Assembly (NCBI GenBank): GCA_963618065.1
Contig: CAVERH010000001.1
Location: forward strand, 62,001 to 126,000
Direction of reading: 5' to 3'
Length of the DNA: 64,000 bases
Origin: Suilimivivens sp963618065
Lineage (GTDB): Bacteria; Bacillota; Clostridia; Lachnospirales; Lachnospiraceae
Position numbers and translations under genes: made by a program. Below, piece after piece: positions 36,440-44,936 of the stretch. Under the pieces are notes generated by a model. The model did not search any database and was not told the origin of the DNA. It saw only the letters and a list, made by a program, of their open reading frames with translations. Numbering within the stretch: position 1 is the first letter of the stretch; each line of letters opens with the position of its first letter.

Positions 36440-37573
36440 TTAGTCCAGATAGTCCTTCAGCTTCCGGCTTCTGCTCGGATGACGGAGCTTGCGGAGTGCT
36501 TTCGCCTCAATCTGACGGATACGCTCTCTGGTCACATTAAATTCCTTACCAACCTCCTCAAGGGTTCTGGCACGTCCATCATCCAGACCGAATCGGAGAC
36601 GGAGTACCTTCTGTTCTCTTTCGGTCAGGGTTCCCAAAACCTCAACGAGCTGCTCCTTTAACAGGGTAAATGCAGCCGCATCGGCAGGAACCGGTACGTT
36701 GTCATCCTGAATAAAGTCTCCTAAATGGGAGTCCTCCTCTTCACCGATCGGGGTTTCCAGAGAAACCGGCTCCTGGGAAATCTTTAAGATCTCACGGACA
36801 CGTTCCACCGGAAGGTTCATTTCTTCTGCGATTTCCTCCGGAAGCGGCTCTCTTCCAAGCTCCTGTAACAGCTGACGGCTCACACGGATCAGCTTATTGA
36901 TCGTCTCTACCATATGCACCGGAATACGGATGGTTCTTGCCTGATCGGCAATCGCACGGGTGATCGCCTGACGGATCCACCAGGTTGCATAGGTGGAGAA
37001 TTTGTAGCCCTTACGGTAATCAAACTTTTCAACGGCCTTAATCAGACCTAAATTCCCTTCCTGAATCAGATCAAGGAACAGCATTCCTCTTCCGACATAA
37101 CGCTTTGCAATGCTGACAACCAGACGTAGGTTTGCCTCAGCCAGACGCTTCTTGGCTTCCTCATCGCCTTCTTCCATGCGCTGTGCCAGCTCTATCTCTT
37201 CCTCTGCACTTAAAAGAGGAACCTTGCCGATCTCTTTTAAATACATACGAACCGGGTCTTCCACACTGACTCCGTCCGGTATCGACAGGTCGATATTCTC
37301 CATATCCACCTCGTCTTCCTCGGACAGGATGATCTCTTCGTCGTCAATCACATCGTCTTCATCATCATTCGTAATGCGAAGTACATCGACACCGGATTTT
37401 TCCAGATGCTCGGTTACTTTCTCGATTTGTTCCTCATTCAATGCAAGATCAGCCAGAAAATCCACAATTTCCTGATATTCCAAGACATTCTTTTTCTTCT
37501 TGGCCATAGCAAGAAGCTGCTTTATTTTTTCCTCAAACTTTGCCTGTACATTTTCATCCATTGGTGTTTCCAT
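36440..37573 (-). CDS. rpoD: Primary sigma factor SigA (RpoD)
   Basis: 377 residues. An N-terminal acidic region 1.1 (EDDVIDDEEIILSEEDEVDMENIDL), region 1.2 DPVRMYLKEIG, region 2 with FDYRKGYKFSTYATWWIRQAI, region 3 and region 4 with RFGLDDG and EVGKEFNVTRERIRQIEAKALRKLRHPSRSRKLKDYLD. The housekeeping sigma factor that recognises TTGACA/TATAAT promoters. The ATG at 37561 is an in-frame alternative whose spacing to GGATGG is better. A MITE (copy 3) lies immediately upstream, between dnaG and rpoD. Confidence 0.97.
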   Translation of the reverse strand: METPMDENVQAKFEEKIKQLLAMAKKKKNVLEYQEIVDFLADLALNEEQIEKVTEHLEKSGVDVLRITNDDEDDVIDDEEIILSEEDEVDMENIDLSIPDGVSVEDPVRMYLKEIGKVPLLSAEEEIELAQRMEEGDEEAKKRLAEANLRLVVSIAKRYVGRGMLFLDLIQEGNLGLIKAVEKFDYRKGYKFSTYATWWIRQAITRAIADQARTIRIPVHMVETINKLIRVSRQLLQELGREPLPEEIAEEMNLPVERVREILKISQEPVSLETPIGEEEDSHLGDFIQDDNVPVPADAAAFTLLKEQLVEVLGTLTEREQKVLRLRFGLDDGRARTLEEVGKEFNVTRERIRQIEAKALRKLRHPSRSRKLKDYLD

Positions 37574-37593
37574 CCTTCCTTGTTACTAAATAT

Positions 37594-37726
37594 GTAACTG
37601 TTCAGTACCCTCACAGTTACGACGCAAAATCCATTCCAAATCGGCTTCGCCGATGGGATTTTGCATTGCTGAATCATATTCTTACGGTCTCAGCAGCAAA
37701 TGCTTCGACCTGCACTGAATAGTTAC
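37594..37726. mobile_element. IS66-type MITE copy 3 (133 bp) with perfect 8-bp target duplication
   Basis: Ends GTAACTGTTCAGTACC and TGCACTGAATAGTTAC; bracketed by CTAAATAT on both sides (37586-37593 and 37727-37734). Inside, GCAAAATCC and GGATTTTGC enclose ATCGGC-TTC-GCCGAT, a strong hairpin. By eye about 12 differences from copy 4, which has the same length. Confidence 0.87.
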
Positions 37727-37748
37727 CTAAATATTACCATTATTAGCT

Positions 37749-39521
37749 TTAATCCAGTGAAATATGCGTTTTCTCAAGTTCTTCCAGCGCTTTTTTGCCC
37801 TCGATTGCCTTTTTGAGTGCATTGACATCGGCACCGAGCTGACCGGAAAAGTATTCATAGCTGTTTCGCTTAAGTGCTACGAGAATATCGTGAAAGGCTT
37901 TTTCACGATCCTGCTTTGTTGTAATTTCCTGCAGCTTCGTATTAAATACGCCTGCGACCTCGCGCTGCTCCTCCATATCGTTAAACAGACTGACGATCGC
38001 CGCCGGATTGATTTCTCCTTTATCAAGATCCGCAAACAACCTCTCTGCCACCTTCCGGTACAGCTCCTCGGTAAAGTCCTCCACGGAGATATACTGCTTT
38101 ACCTTCCGGTATAGCTGCGGCTCCTCCACAAGCCATGTCAGAAACAGCTTCTGCGGCTTCTTCCGGTTTTCATCCGGTGTGTTCTTCGGCTGGATACCGG
38201 ACTTTGGCCGTACTGCCGGCTGTACATTTCCTGTCTTCAGTGCGTAACTCATCACCAGCTTGCGCAGATTTTCATACCCGATCAGGTACTTGTCCGCAAC
38301 TGCCTGAATGTAGTTATCCCGTTCCACGTCCTCCGAAAACTCACAGAGCTTCTTCGCAATTTCACGGTGGAACTGCGTTTTGGATTCCGGATCCTTCAGA
38401 TTATAGTCTCTTTGCAGGATACGCAGTTCGAAGAAAAAGCTGTTCTCCGCCTCGTTAATCCGCTGCTGGAACTTCTCGGCTCCCTCGTTCTTAATGAATT
38501 CGTCCGGATCCTTATATGGTTCAAGATTCAGAACCTTACCGGTAAGCTCCACTTCCTTAAGAATTCCGATTGCCCGCAATGCTGCATTCACTCCGGCGCC
38601 GTCACTGTCGTATGCGAGGATCACTTCCTTGGCATACCTTCTTAAAATATTCGCCTGTCCTGCCGTAAATGCGGTTCCAAGGGAAGCCACCGCCTGGGTA
38701 AAGCCCGCCTGATGCATGGAAATGACATCCATATAGCCTTCACAGAGAATGATATTATTCGTCCGTGCGGTTCTTGCAAAATTGAGTCCGTACAGATTAC
38801 GGCTCTTATCAAAAATCGGTGTTTCGGGAGAGTTTAAATACTTGGGCTTTCCATCTCCCATTACCCGTCCTCCGAAACCGATCACACGGTGATTGATGTC
38901 CTGAATCGGAAATATCACACGGTTCCAGAATTTATCATGCAGACCGTATCGTTCATCAAAGCTTGCAAGTCCCGCCTCCTGAAGGATCTGGTCATCATAA
39001 CCTTTACTCTTTAAATACTTCACAAGATCGTTGCTCGTCACATTGGAAAATCCTAAGCCCCAATGGTGAATCGTCTCATCGGAAAGCTGGCGCTTCTTTA
39101 AATATTCCAGTCCGGCCTTTCCGCGTTCACTGCGAAGCTGATAAAAGAAGTACGTTGCCGCAAGCTTATTGATCTCCAAAAGCTTACTTCTCCGGTCTTC
39201 CTTCCGGCGCATCTCCTCGGTATATTCGACCTCCGGCAGATTCACGCCTGCCCGCTCTGCGAGCATCTTAACCGCCTCCGGGAAGGTAAAATTCTCATAC
39301 TGCATCACGAAGCTGAACACATTTCCCCCTGCCCCGCAGCCAAAGCAGTAATACATCTGCTTGCCGGGCGATACCGAAAAGGACGGTGATTTTTCATTAT
39401 GAAAGGGACACAGTCCGAAATAACTGCTCCCCTTTTTTTGTATCTTTACATAGCCGGAAACGACATCCACAATGTCATTTTTCATCCGGACCTCTTCCAC
39501 TAATTCATCAGGGTAATACAT
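37749..39521 (-). CDS. dnaG: DNA primase
   Basis: 590 residues from the ATG at 39521 (MYYPDELVEEVRMKNDIVD), which has AGGAAGG 6 nt upstream; an earlier start has no such site. CHC2 zinc finger C-P-F-H...CFGCG near residues 40-65, RNAP-like basic domain with GFGGRVMGDG, Toprim EGYMDVISMHQ and AYDSDGAG, and a C-terminal helicase-interaction domain. It synthesises RNA primers for lagging-strand replication. It lies between dgt and rpoD in the same direction. Confidence 0.97.
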   Translation of the reverse strand: MYYPDELVEEVRMKNDIVDVVSGYVKIQKKGSSYFGLCPFHNEKSPSFSVSPGKQMYYCFGCGAGGNVFSFVMQYENFTFPEAVKMLAERAGVNLPEVEYTEEMRRKEDRRSKLLEINKLAATYFFYQLRSERGKAGLEYLKKRQLSDETIHHWGLGFSNVTSNDLVKYLKSKGYDDQILQEAGLASFDERYGLHDKFWNRVIFPIQDINHRVIGFGGRVMGDGKPKYLNSPETPIFDKSRNLYGLNFARTARTNNIILCEGYMDVISMHQAGFTQAVASLGTAFTAGQANILRRYAKEVILAYDSDGAGVNAALRAIGILKEVELTGKVLNLEPYKDPDEFIKNEGAEKFQQRINEAENSFFFELRILQRDYNLKDPESKTQFHREIAKKLCEFSEDVERDNYIQAVADKYLIGYENLRKLVMSYALKTGNVQPAVRPKSGIQPKNTPDENRKKPQKLFLTWLVEEPQLYRKVKQYISVEDFTEELYRKVAERLFADLDKGEINPAAIVSLFNDMEEQREVAGVFNTKLQEITTKQDREKAFHDILVALKRNSYEYFSGQLGADVNALKKAIEGKKALEELEKTHISLD

Positions 39522-39531
39522 AAACACCTTC

Positions 39532-40539
39532 CTATGTATTCGGCCAGGATTTGGGAATATAGATTTCCTCATACTTGGCAATCGCAAAACGATCAGTCAT
39601 CGAGCTGATATAATCACACACAATCCGCTCCTCCGGCTCGTCCTTATCAAGAAGCCTGATCAGATCCACAGGCAATAGCTCTAAATGATGCCTGTAATAG
39701 CTATAAAGCGTCTGGATCAGCATTTCTGCCTTGCCCTCCTGACTCTTTGCCTCCGGATTGTGGTAAACTCTTTCAAACATAAATGCACGGAGCTTCTTCA
39801 TGGACTCTGCCACCGGCTCCGACATCACAATAGCGTTCTTGCCATAGCTGTTGCTTACAATATCATGAATAAAATGATCCAGTCTCTCTCCTGTCGTATA
39901 TCCAATGACATCTCCGATCTCCTTCGGGACATCACTTTCTTTCAAAATCCCTGCGCGGATCGCATCATCCATGTCATGATGAATATAGGCGATCTTATCC
40001 GACAGGCGCACAATCTGTCCTTCTAAGGTAAAGGGCATGCCCTTCGTCTGGTGGTTCTTAATGCCATCCCGTACTTCCATGGTTAAATTCAGACCCTGAC
40101 CGCCCTTTTCCAGAATATCCACGAGACGCACACTCTGCTCACTATGGATAAAGCCATATGGACAGACCGCATTCAATGCACGCTCCCCGGCATGTCCAAA
40201 CGGCGTATGCCCAAGGTCATGCCCCAATGCAATGGCTTCCACCAGATCCTCATTCATCCGAAGTGCCTTTGCAATCGTCCGCGCATTCTGGGATACCTCG
40301 AGGGTATGCGTCATACGGGTACGATAGTGATCTCCCTCCGGTGTCAAAAATACCTGCGTCTTATCCTTTAATCTCCGGAAAGACTTTGAATGCAGAATTC
40401 TGTCACGGTCACGCTGATAAACCGGGCGGATGTCACACTGCTCTTCCTCCCGAAGCCTCCCCTTTGAATCACGGCTGTGTGCCGCATAGGGACTTAAATA
40501 TTCAATTTCCAGCTGTTCCAGATTTTCTCGTATGTTCAA
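39532..40539 (-). CDS. dgt: dGTPase-like deoxynucleoside triphosphate triphosphohydrolase
   Basis: 335 residues with the HD-domain metal ligands in TRMTHTLEVSQ, ALGHDLGHTPFGHAGE and a later YIHHDMDDAI. It hydrolyses dNTPs to nucleosides and triphosphate and so tunes dNTP pools. Its start is isolated from upstream genes by about 100 nt; the stop lies 10 nt before the dnaG ATG, so the two are in one operon, the common order dgt-dnaG-rpoD. Confidence 0.93.
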   Translation of the reverse strand: MNIRENLEQLEIEYLSPYAAHSRDSKGRLREEEQCDIRPVYQRDRDRILHSKSFRRLKDKTQVFLTPEGDHYRTRMTHTLEVSQNARTIAKALRMNEDLVEAIALGHDLGHTPFGHAGERALNAVCPYGFIHSEQSVRLVDILEKGGQGLNLTMEVRDGIKNHQTKGMPFTLEGQIVRLSDKIAYIHHDMDDAIRAGILKESDVPKEIGDVIGYTTGERLDHFIHDIVSNSYGKNAIVMSEPVAESMKKLRAFMFERVYHNPEAKSQEGKAEMLIQTLYSYYRHHLELLPVDLIRLLDKDEPEERIVCDYISSMTDRFAIAKYEEIYIPKSWPNT

Positions 40540-40646
40540 TGGTTAAATCCTTTATCTCCCAATAAACCAACCGTTCACAAGTCTCTACTTCTAATATTCT
40601 GCCTCCGGCTTTATTTTCCTTTTTCTTTTTGCAGGTTATTTTTATT

Positions 40647-41657
40647 TTACTGCACAGCGTAGATAAACTCGCCGCACTTCTGGATGGCTTCCACTGCGGT
40701 CTTAAACGGTCCCATCTGGAACACATGCCACATATTCTTATAGGTATCCAAAGTAACCGATACCCCATCCTTACTCATCTTCTTCTGCAGCATGATCGAA
40801 TCGGACATCAGCACCTCCAGCTCTCCCACCTGAATGTAGGTAGGCGGAAATCCGGTGAAGTCTCCAAACAGCGGGGAAATTTCCGGATTCTGCAAATATT
40901 CTACATCAAATAATTCTTCAAAATTACTGCTAACCGGTTTAGCCCCCGACTTTCCGTCTTCCGTTCCTGCCGCCTGCAAAGCTGCTGTTGCTTCTTCTGG
41001 ATTTTTCTTCGCCTGTGGCACATAATTTTCGATCATTTCATTTAAGTAGTTCTGGTTCAGGACCGGATCCGCATCCGCTTTGGTCTCATGCGTCTTGCCG
41101 GACACGGTGAGATCCGTCCAGGGTGACATGAGCACAAAGCCTGCCGGAAGCATGCGCCCCTGCTCCTTCAGGCGCAGTCCCAGTGCCAGTGCCAGGTTTC
41201 CTCCCGCGGAATCGCCTGCCACGAAGATATCCTTCGCTCCATAGCCCTGTAACATCAGATAATCCCATGCCGCCTGTGCATCATCCACTGCTGCCGGATA
41301 GGGATGCTCCGGTGCCAGACGGTAATCAAAGCAGAACACGTCCATGGAAAGCAGGCTTGCCAGCTTTGTCGTAAGAGTTCTGGCATACAACGGGCTTCCG
41401 GTGCTGTAGCCGCCGCCGTGGCAGTACAGAATAATCTTCTTATCGGAATGGGGACGATCGACACGGATCCACTCAGCATACATTGATCCAAGGGTGGTTT
41501 CCGTCACCTCCACTTCCCGGTTATTTCCAAATAAGGCTCCCATCTGATCCTGGGAGTGACGATGCTTTTCAATATCGGTATTTTCAATCAATCCATGGGC
41601 TTTACGAATCAGGTTGATGAAGCCCTGGTTAAGGTTCTCTTTCGGGGTTCTTCTCAT
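40647..41657 (-). CDS. Alpha/beta hydrolase of the hormone-sensitive-lipase family
   Basis: 336 residues from the ATG at 41657, preceded by AAGGAGG with 9-nt spacing; the open frame upstream has no such site. Oxyanion-hole HGGGYSTGSP, nucleophile motif FVAGDSAGGN, and an Asp-His pair near the end (PPTYIQVGELE..., MWHVFQMGPF). Probably a soluble esterase or deacylase. A Pro/Ala-rich insertion (KKNPEEATAALQAAGTEDG) near residue 210 is not usual. It is divergent from a condensation-fold acyltransferase, and both may share an operator (41693-41740). Confidence 0.9.
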   Translation of the reverse strand: MRRTPKENLNQGFINLIRKAHGLIENTDIEKHRHSQDQMGALFGNNREVEVTETTLGSMYAEWIRVDRPHSDKKIILYCHGGGYSTGSPLYARTLTTKLASLLSMDVFCFDYRLAPEHPYPAAVDDAQAAWDYLMLQGYGAKDIFVAGDSAGGNLALALGLRLKEQGRMLPAGFVLMSPWTDLTVSGKTHETKADADPVLNQNYLNEMIENYVPQAKKNPEEATAALQAAGTEDGKSGAKPVSSNFEELFDVEYLQNPEISPLFGDFTGFPPTYIQVGELEVLMSDSIMLQKKMSKDGVSVTLDTYKNMWHVFQMGPFKTAVEAIQKCGEFIYAVQ

Positions 41658-41692
41658 GGATATGGTCCTCCTTGTTTTTCTAGTCATCATCT

Positions 41693-41740
41693 TACCACAA
41701 TTAAAATCATTGTGGTATCCCCAATAAATTGTGGTATACT
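41693..41740. promoter_or_regulatory. Three-copy ATTGTGGTA operator overlapping a promoter
   Basis: TACCACAAT (41693-41701) is the inverse of ATTGTGGTA (41709-41717), and a second direct ATTGTGGTA follows at 41728-41736. The last copy overlaps TATACT (41735-41740), a plausible -10 for the plus-strand gene whose ATG is at 41747, so transcription may be nearly leaderless. A repressor binding here could control both divergent genes. Confidence 0.6.
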
Positions 41741-41746
41741 GAATGT

Positions 41747-43072
41747 ATGAAAAACAATTCCCCCAAGGCAGCACAGGCTGTCGACAGCAAATTGCATAAA
41801 CCCGATAAGAAGGTCTGGTACAAGCTGGATCTGTCGGCGATCGTTTATCCGACCCTGCAGCGGAAGGATTTTTCTTCCGTATACCGGTTATCGGTTGTTT
41901 TAAAGGAACCGATTCAGCCGGATGTTCTGCAGCAGGCGGTCGATATGACGCTTCCGCGGTTTCCGATCTTTAAAACCGCGATCCACAAGGGATTTTTCTG
42001 GCGTTATTTGACACCAAACCACCGGCCCGGCCCTTTTGTGCAGCCAGACATCCGCAACTTCTGTATGCCGATGTCTTTCCGTACAAACAACCGTTATTTA
42101 ATGAGGATTTACTATTATGGGAACCGGATTTCCTTAGAAGCGCACCACTCTCTTGGTGACGGTACAGGCGGTATGTTTGTCTTAAATACCATTACCGCGA
42201 ATTATCTGCGTCTCCTGGGACATGAGATCTCGAACGGCTATTTCGTTAAGGATATTCACGAGACACCGGATCCGGAGGAATTAGAGGACGCTTATATGCG
42301 CTATGCCAACGCCAAGGTCTGTCCACCCCGTCCGGGTGAAAAGACCTACCGTGTCCGCGGAACGAAGGAGCCCTTCTATACCTTTAATGTCATTGAGGGG
42401 ACGATGAGTACCTCCGAGGTGCTTGCCGTTGCAAAGAAATACAACGCATCCGTGACGGAATACCTGAACTCCGTTCTGCTTTATGCCCTGCTGCAGAAGC
42501 AGCAGAACGAATGGCATATCCGGCTTCATCCGGTGAAAATAGCCATGCCGGTCAACCTGCGGAGATTCTTCCCATCGAAGACGCTGCGGAACTTTATTAC
42601 GATGGTTTATCCCTCCATAGACCCACGTCTTGGGGACTATACCTTTGAAGAAATCATTACGCAGGTACACCATTACATGCGTTATTATATTAATGAGAAG
42701 TTCCTGCGCGGCGATATTACGACGAATGCCAGTACCCAGCGCAATCCTGTCATCCGTGTGGTTCCGCTGTTTATCAAGGACTTCGTGGTTCGGCAGTTCT
42801 ACCGCATCGTGCAGGATAAAAACTCTTCTGCCGGCTTAACCAATATGGGAGTTCTGAAGGTTCCGGACGATATGAAACCCTATATTGAGAAATTTGATAT
42901 CTACATGGGACAGCCCTTTTCCTGCCGGACGAACTGTGCCATTGCCAGCTTCGAGGATACGCTTACCATTAATTTTGCGAGCAACATCATCGAAAGCGAC
43001 GTGGAACGCTACTTCTTCCGTAAGCTTGTAAAGGACGGCATCCATGTAACCATACAGAGTAACCGGGATTAA
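41747..43072 (+). CDS. Condensation-domain-like acyltransferase
   Basis: 441 residues. The catalytic motif HHSLGDGTGG (HHxxxDG) is typical of the NRPS condensation, alcohol acetyltransferase and papA-type CoA-dependent acyltransferase superfamily, and a DFVVRQFYRI..GLTNMGVLKVP segment matches the second half of the fold. Natural substrates are not evident. The ATG at 41747 has no good ribosome-binding site, only a -10 just upstream. It is followed by a DUF6320 protein 46 nt on; with the divergent esterase the trio looks like a small acyl-transfer/acyl-hydrolysis module, possibly acting on lipids or polysaccharide decoration (inference). Confidence 0.82.
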   Translation: MKNNSPKAAQAVDSKLHKPDKKVWYKLDLSAIVYPTLQRKDFSSVYRLSVVLKEPIQPDVLQQAVDMTLPRFPIFKTAIHKGFFWRYLTPNHRPGPFVQPDIRNFCMPMSFRTNNRYLMRIYYYGNRISLEAHHSLGDGTGGMFVLNTITANYLRLLGHEISNGYFVKDIHETPDPEELEDAYMRYANAKVCPPRPGEKTYRVRGTKEPFYTFNVIEGTMSTSEVLAVAKKYNASVTEYLNSVLLYALLQKQQNEWHIRLHPVKIAMPVNLRRFFPSKTLRNFITMVYPSIDPRLGDYTFEEIITQVHHYMRYYINEKFLRGDITTNASTQRNPVIRVVPLFIKDFVVRQFYRIVQDKNSSAGLTNMGVLKVPDDMKPYIEKFDIYMGQPFSCRTNCAIASFEDTLTINFASNIIESDVERYFFRKLVKDGIHVTIQSNRD

Positions 43073-43091
43073 CCGGTTACTTCATTTCAGA

Positions 43092-43103
43092 GTAACTATT
43101 CAG
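43092..43103. repeat. Single MITE end (GTAACTATTCAG)
   Basis: One isolated end of the IS66-type MITE family. The next bases AAAGGAG serve as ribosome-binding site of the following gene. The second end is not found nearby, so it is a remnant or chance match. Confidence 0.4.
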
Positions 43104-43118
43104 AAAGGAGTCCTGACA

Positions 43119-43823
43119 TTGTCATACTGTGTGAACTGCGGGGTCGAGCTTGACCCCTCGTTAAAGAAATGTCCCTTATGCAATACACCTGTTATTAATC
43201 CAAATGAGCTGGAGGGGCTCACCTATGAGCCGCCTTTTCCGACTGTGAAAGGACAGGTCGATCCGGTAAAACGCAAGGATCTGTTCCTGTTTACCGTTGT
43301 GGTGCTGCTTGCGACCTCACTAAGCTGTCTGGCGTTAAATCTGTTCGTTTATTCCAGATCACCGTGGTCCTTATTCATCATCGGTATCTGCCTGGTTTTG
43401 TTCGTGTTTCTGCTGCCGGCCTTTATCCAGAATAAGCTCCCGATTTATGTTTCCCTGCTTTTTGACGGAATCTCCATTGGAATTTACCTCTACCTTATTA
43501 CTTACAACACGAGAAGTAATGAATGGTTCTTCCAACTGGCACTCCCGATTACGGTACTTCTTACGATTCTGGCTGAGATTTTTACGCTGCTGATTCATAC
43601 GTTCCGCTTTTCGTTTCTGTCCGCAGCCCTTTATATCTTTGCTGAAATCGCGTTATTCTGCGTGGCACTGGAGCTTCTCATTGATCGCTTCTGTAACCGG
43701 ACGCTCTCTTTGGGCTGGTCTGCGATCGTACTTACCGTATGCAGCGTGATTGTAATCGCCTTAATCACCATGCTTTCCACGCAGCGGCTTCGTGATGCTG
43801 TAAGACGCCGGCTGCATTTCTAA
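43119..43823 (+). CDS. DUF6320-like zinc-ribbon membrane protein
   Basis: 234 residues, TTG start with AAAGGAG 8 nt upstream. The N-terminal zinc ribbon YCVNCGVELDPSLKKCPLCNTPV (two CxxC pairs) is followed by a linker and five to six hydrophobic helices (about residues 45-225). Function is unknown. It is the second gene of an operon with the condensation-like acyltransferase, and such pairs recur in Lachnospiraceae, so the two products probably act at the membrane together. Confidence 0.82.
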   Translation: MSYCVNCGVELDPSLKKCPLCNTPVINPNELEGLTYEPPFPTVKGQVDPVKRKDLFLFTVVVLLATSLSCLALNLFVYSRSPWSLFIIGICLVLFVFLLPAFIQNKLPIYVSLLFDGISIGIYLYLITYNTRSNEWFFQLALPITVLLTILAEIFTLLIHTFRFSFLSAALYIFAEIALFCVALELLIDRFCNRTLSLGWSAIVLTVCSVIVIALITMLSTQRLRDAVRRRLHF

Positions 43824-43927
43824 TGTATAACAACAAGCTTCACTAGGCTCAACTGCAACTCTGCAAATGTACTTACATGGTTCGTGCTAAGCTTGTAATG
43901 ACTTTGCTAAATACTCTGATCAAATAA

Positions 43928-43965
43928 AACTGCCGTCCCGGAAGAGAGTTGGAACGGCAGTTTTT
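43928..43965. terminator. Bidirectional intrinsic terminator
   Basis: AACTGCCGT and ACGGCAGTT arms, T5 on the plus strand after DUF6320 and TTTTATTTG on the minus strand after the small membrane protein genes. Confidence 0.8.
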
Positions 43966-44027
43966 AGCTATAGAAATTCCTTTTACACTTTATGACAAAT
44001 CACGCAGCCTTCGCTGCTCTCCCAAGT

Positions 44028-44171
44028 TCAATTGTACATGGGAATCTTATGTACCACCTTTCTGTATACCTTATATGCCAGAACAGCAATTAAAGAAACA
44101 ACACAATATAACGTGGAAAGAATTCCAACTGCACCACCAACAATAACAATAATCCATAATCCAATATTCAT
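44028..44171 (-). CDS. Small membrane protein, 47 aa
   Basis: Begins MNIGLWIIVIVGGAVGILS and continues as one long hydrophobic helix ending in a basic KVYRKVVHKIPMYN tail. AGGAAAGGAAG stands about 8 nt before the ATG at 44171. It lies 35 nt downstream of the stop of a 26-aa membrane peptide, in the same direction, and ends ahead of the terminator at 43928. I do not recognise the family; a role as regulator or partner of a membrane protein is typical of such products, but is not shown here. Confidence 0.65.
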   Translation of the reverse strand: MNIGLWIIVIVGGAVGILSTLYCVVSLIAVLAYKVYRKVVHKIPMYN

Positions 44172-44206
44172 TTTATATACTTCCTTTCCTATTCATATCT
44201 TAATTT

Positions 44207-44287
44207 TTATCGCTCGAGCCACCATACCCAGACGCCGGCTGCAGCAGCGATGACAATAAACACTACGGCTGCAATCATTTCACCCAT
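44207..44287 (-). CDS. Tiny membrane peptide, 26 aa
   Basis: MGEMIAAVVFIVIAAAAG followed by VWVWWLER: a single membrane helix with an aromatic and basic C-terminal edge. A GGAGG site 8 nt before the ATG at 44287 is strong. Upstream is the palindrome ATACGCCCGTAT (about 44310-44321) and the terminator of the neighbouring 138-aa gene. It is too short for usual gene finders and may be one product of a two-gene operon with the 47-aa protein. Confidence 0.6.
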   Translation of the reverse strand: MGEMIAAVVFIVIAAAAGVWVWWLER

Positions 44288-44320
44288 GAATACATCCTCC
44301 ATTTTCCCATACGGGCGTAT

Positions 44321-44348
44321 CAAAATAAACTCATAGATCTTCTATGAG
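44321..44348 (-). terminator. Terminator after the 138-aa membrane protein
   Basis: CTCATAGA and TCTATGAG arms followed on the minus strand by TTTATTTTG. Confidence 0.7.
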
Positions 44349-44415
44349 TCAGTTGCGTTTTCTGTACGCTTCACAAATCTGCCCTACTTTCCGCAGATTC
44401 GATCAAAGCAGTACC

Positions 44416-44832
44416 TTAACACGCAAGAGCACGTTTCTTGCCATCTCGATTATGTATATAGGAAATAATAAAGAAGCTGCTATATGTAGCATGACAATGA
44501 CACTGGTATATTCGTAAAAATGCCAGCCATACACACAAGGAAAGGAGTCCTGCCACCAGTAAAAAAAGCAGGAGCTCTACAGATTCCAGGCGGTTCTTCC
44601 GCTCTGTGCTTGTATCCATGCTATCTGCCACCGAACGGTATTCCTGACTCAGCTTCTGATAGTAAGCCACAACTGCCGTCGGTTCTGCGGCACGGATGAC
44701 CGCAGGATTATCCGGAAAATTGCATGCAACGAACTGGGAATCTACCTTGAGCTTTTCAAAGTACATCCCGGAAAAGAGCATCGCAAATGCGATACATAAC
44801 GTAATCAATTGTTTCACTCTTTTCTTAAGCAT
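44416..44832 (-). CDS. Small two-helix membrane protein, unknown function
   Basis: 138 residues from the ATG at 44832, with AGGAAA upstream. A basic N-terminus precedes a first membrane helix (about 8-24), then an extracytoplasmic region with an alpha-helical AYYQKLSQEYRSVADSM part, and a second membrane helix (about 87-108). The C-terminal tail is Cys/His-rich (YQCHCHATYSS) and could bind metal or heme. It lies just downstream of the terminator of the aminopeptidase gene. I do not recognise a family. An alternative reading with 29 more residues upstream lacks a ribosome-binding site. Confidence 0.6.
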   Translation of the reverse strand: MLKKRVKQLITLCIAFAMLFSGMYFEKLKVDSQFVACNFPDNPAVIRAAEPTAVVAYYQKLSQEYRSVADSMDTSTERKNRLESVELLLFLLVAGLLSLCVWLAFLRIYQCHCHATYSSFFIISYIHNRDGKKRALAC

Positions 44833-44865
44833 GATCCATTTCCTGTCTAATCCAAGTAAAGAATT

Positions 44866-44902
44866 AAAAAAAGACTGGTCAAGAATTACACTGACCAGTC
44901 TT
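44866..44902 (-). terminator. Intrinsic terminator of the M18 aminopeptidase gene
   Basis: AAGACTGGTCA and TGACCAGTCTT perfect 11-bp arms, followed by T7 on the minus strand. Confidence 0.9.
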
Positions 44903-44936
44903 ATTCTAACAAAAACCATACGTTATTGCAACAGCT

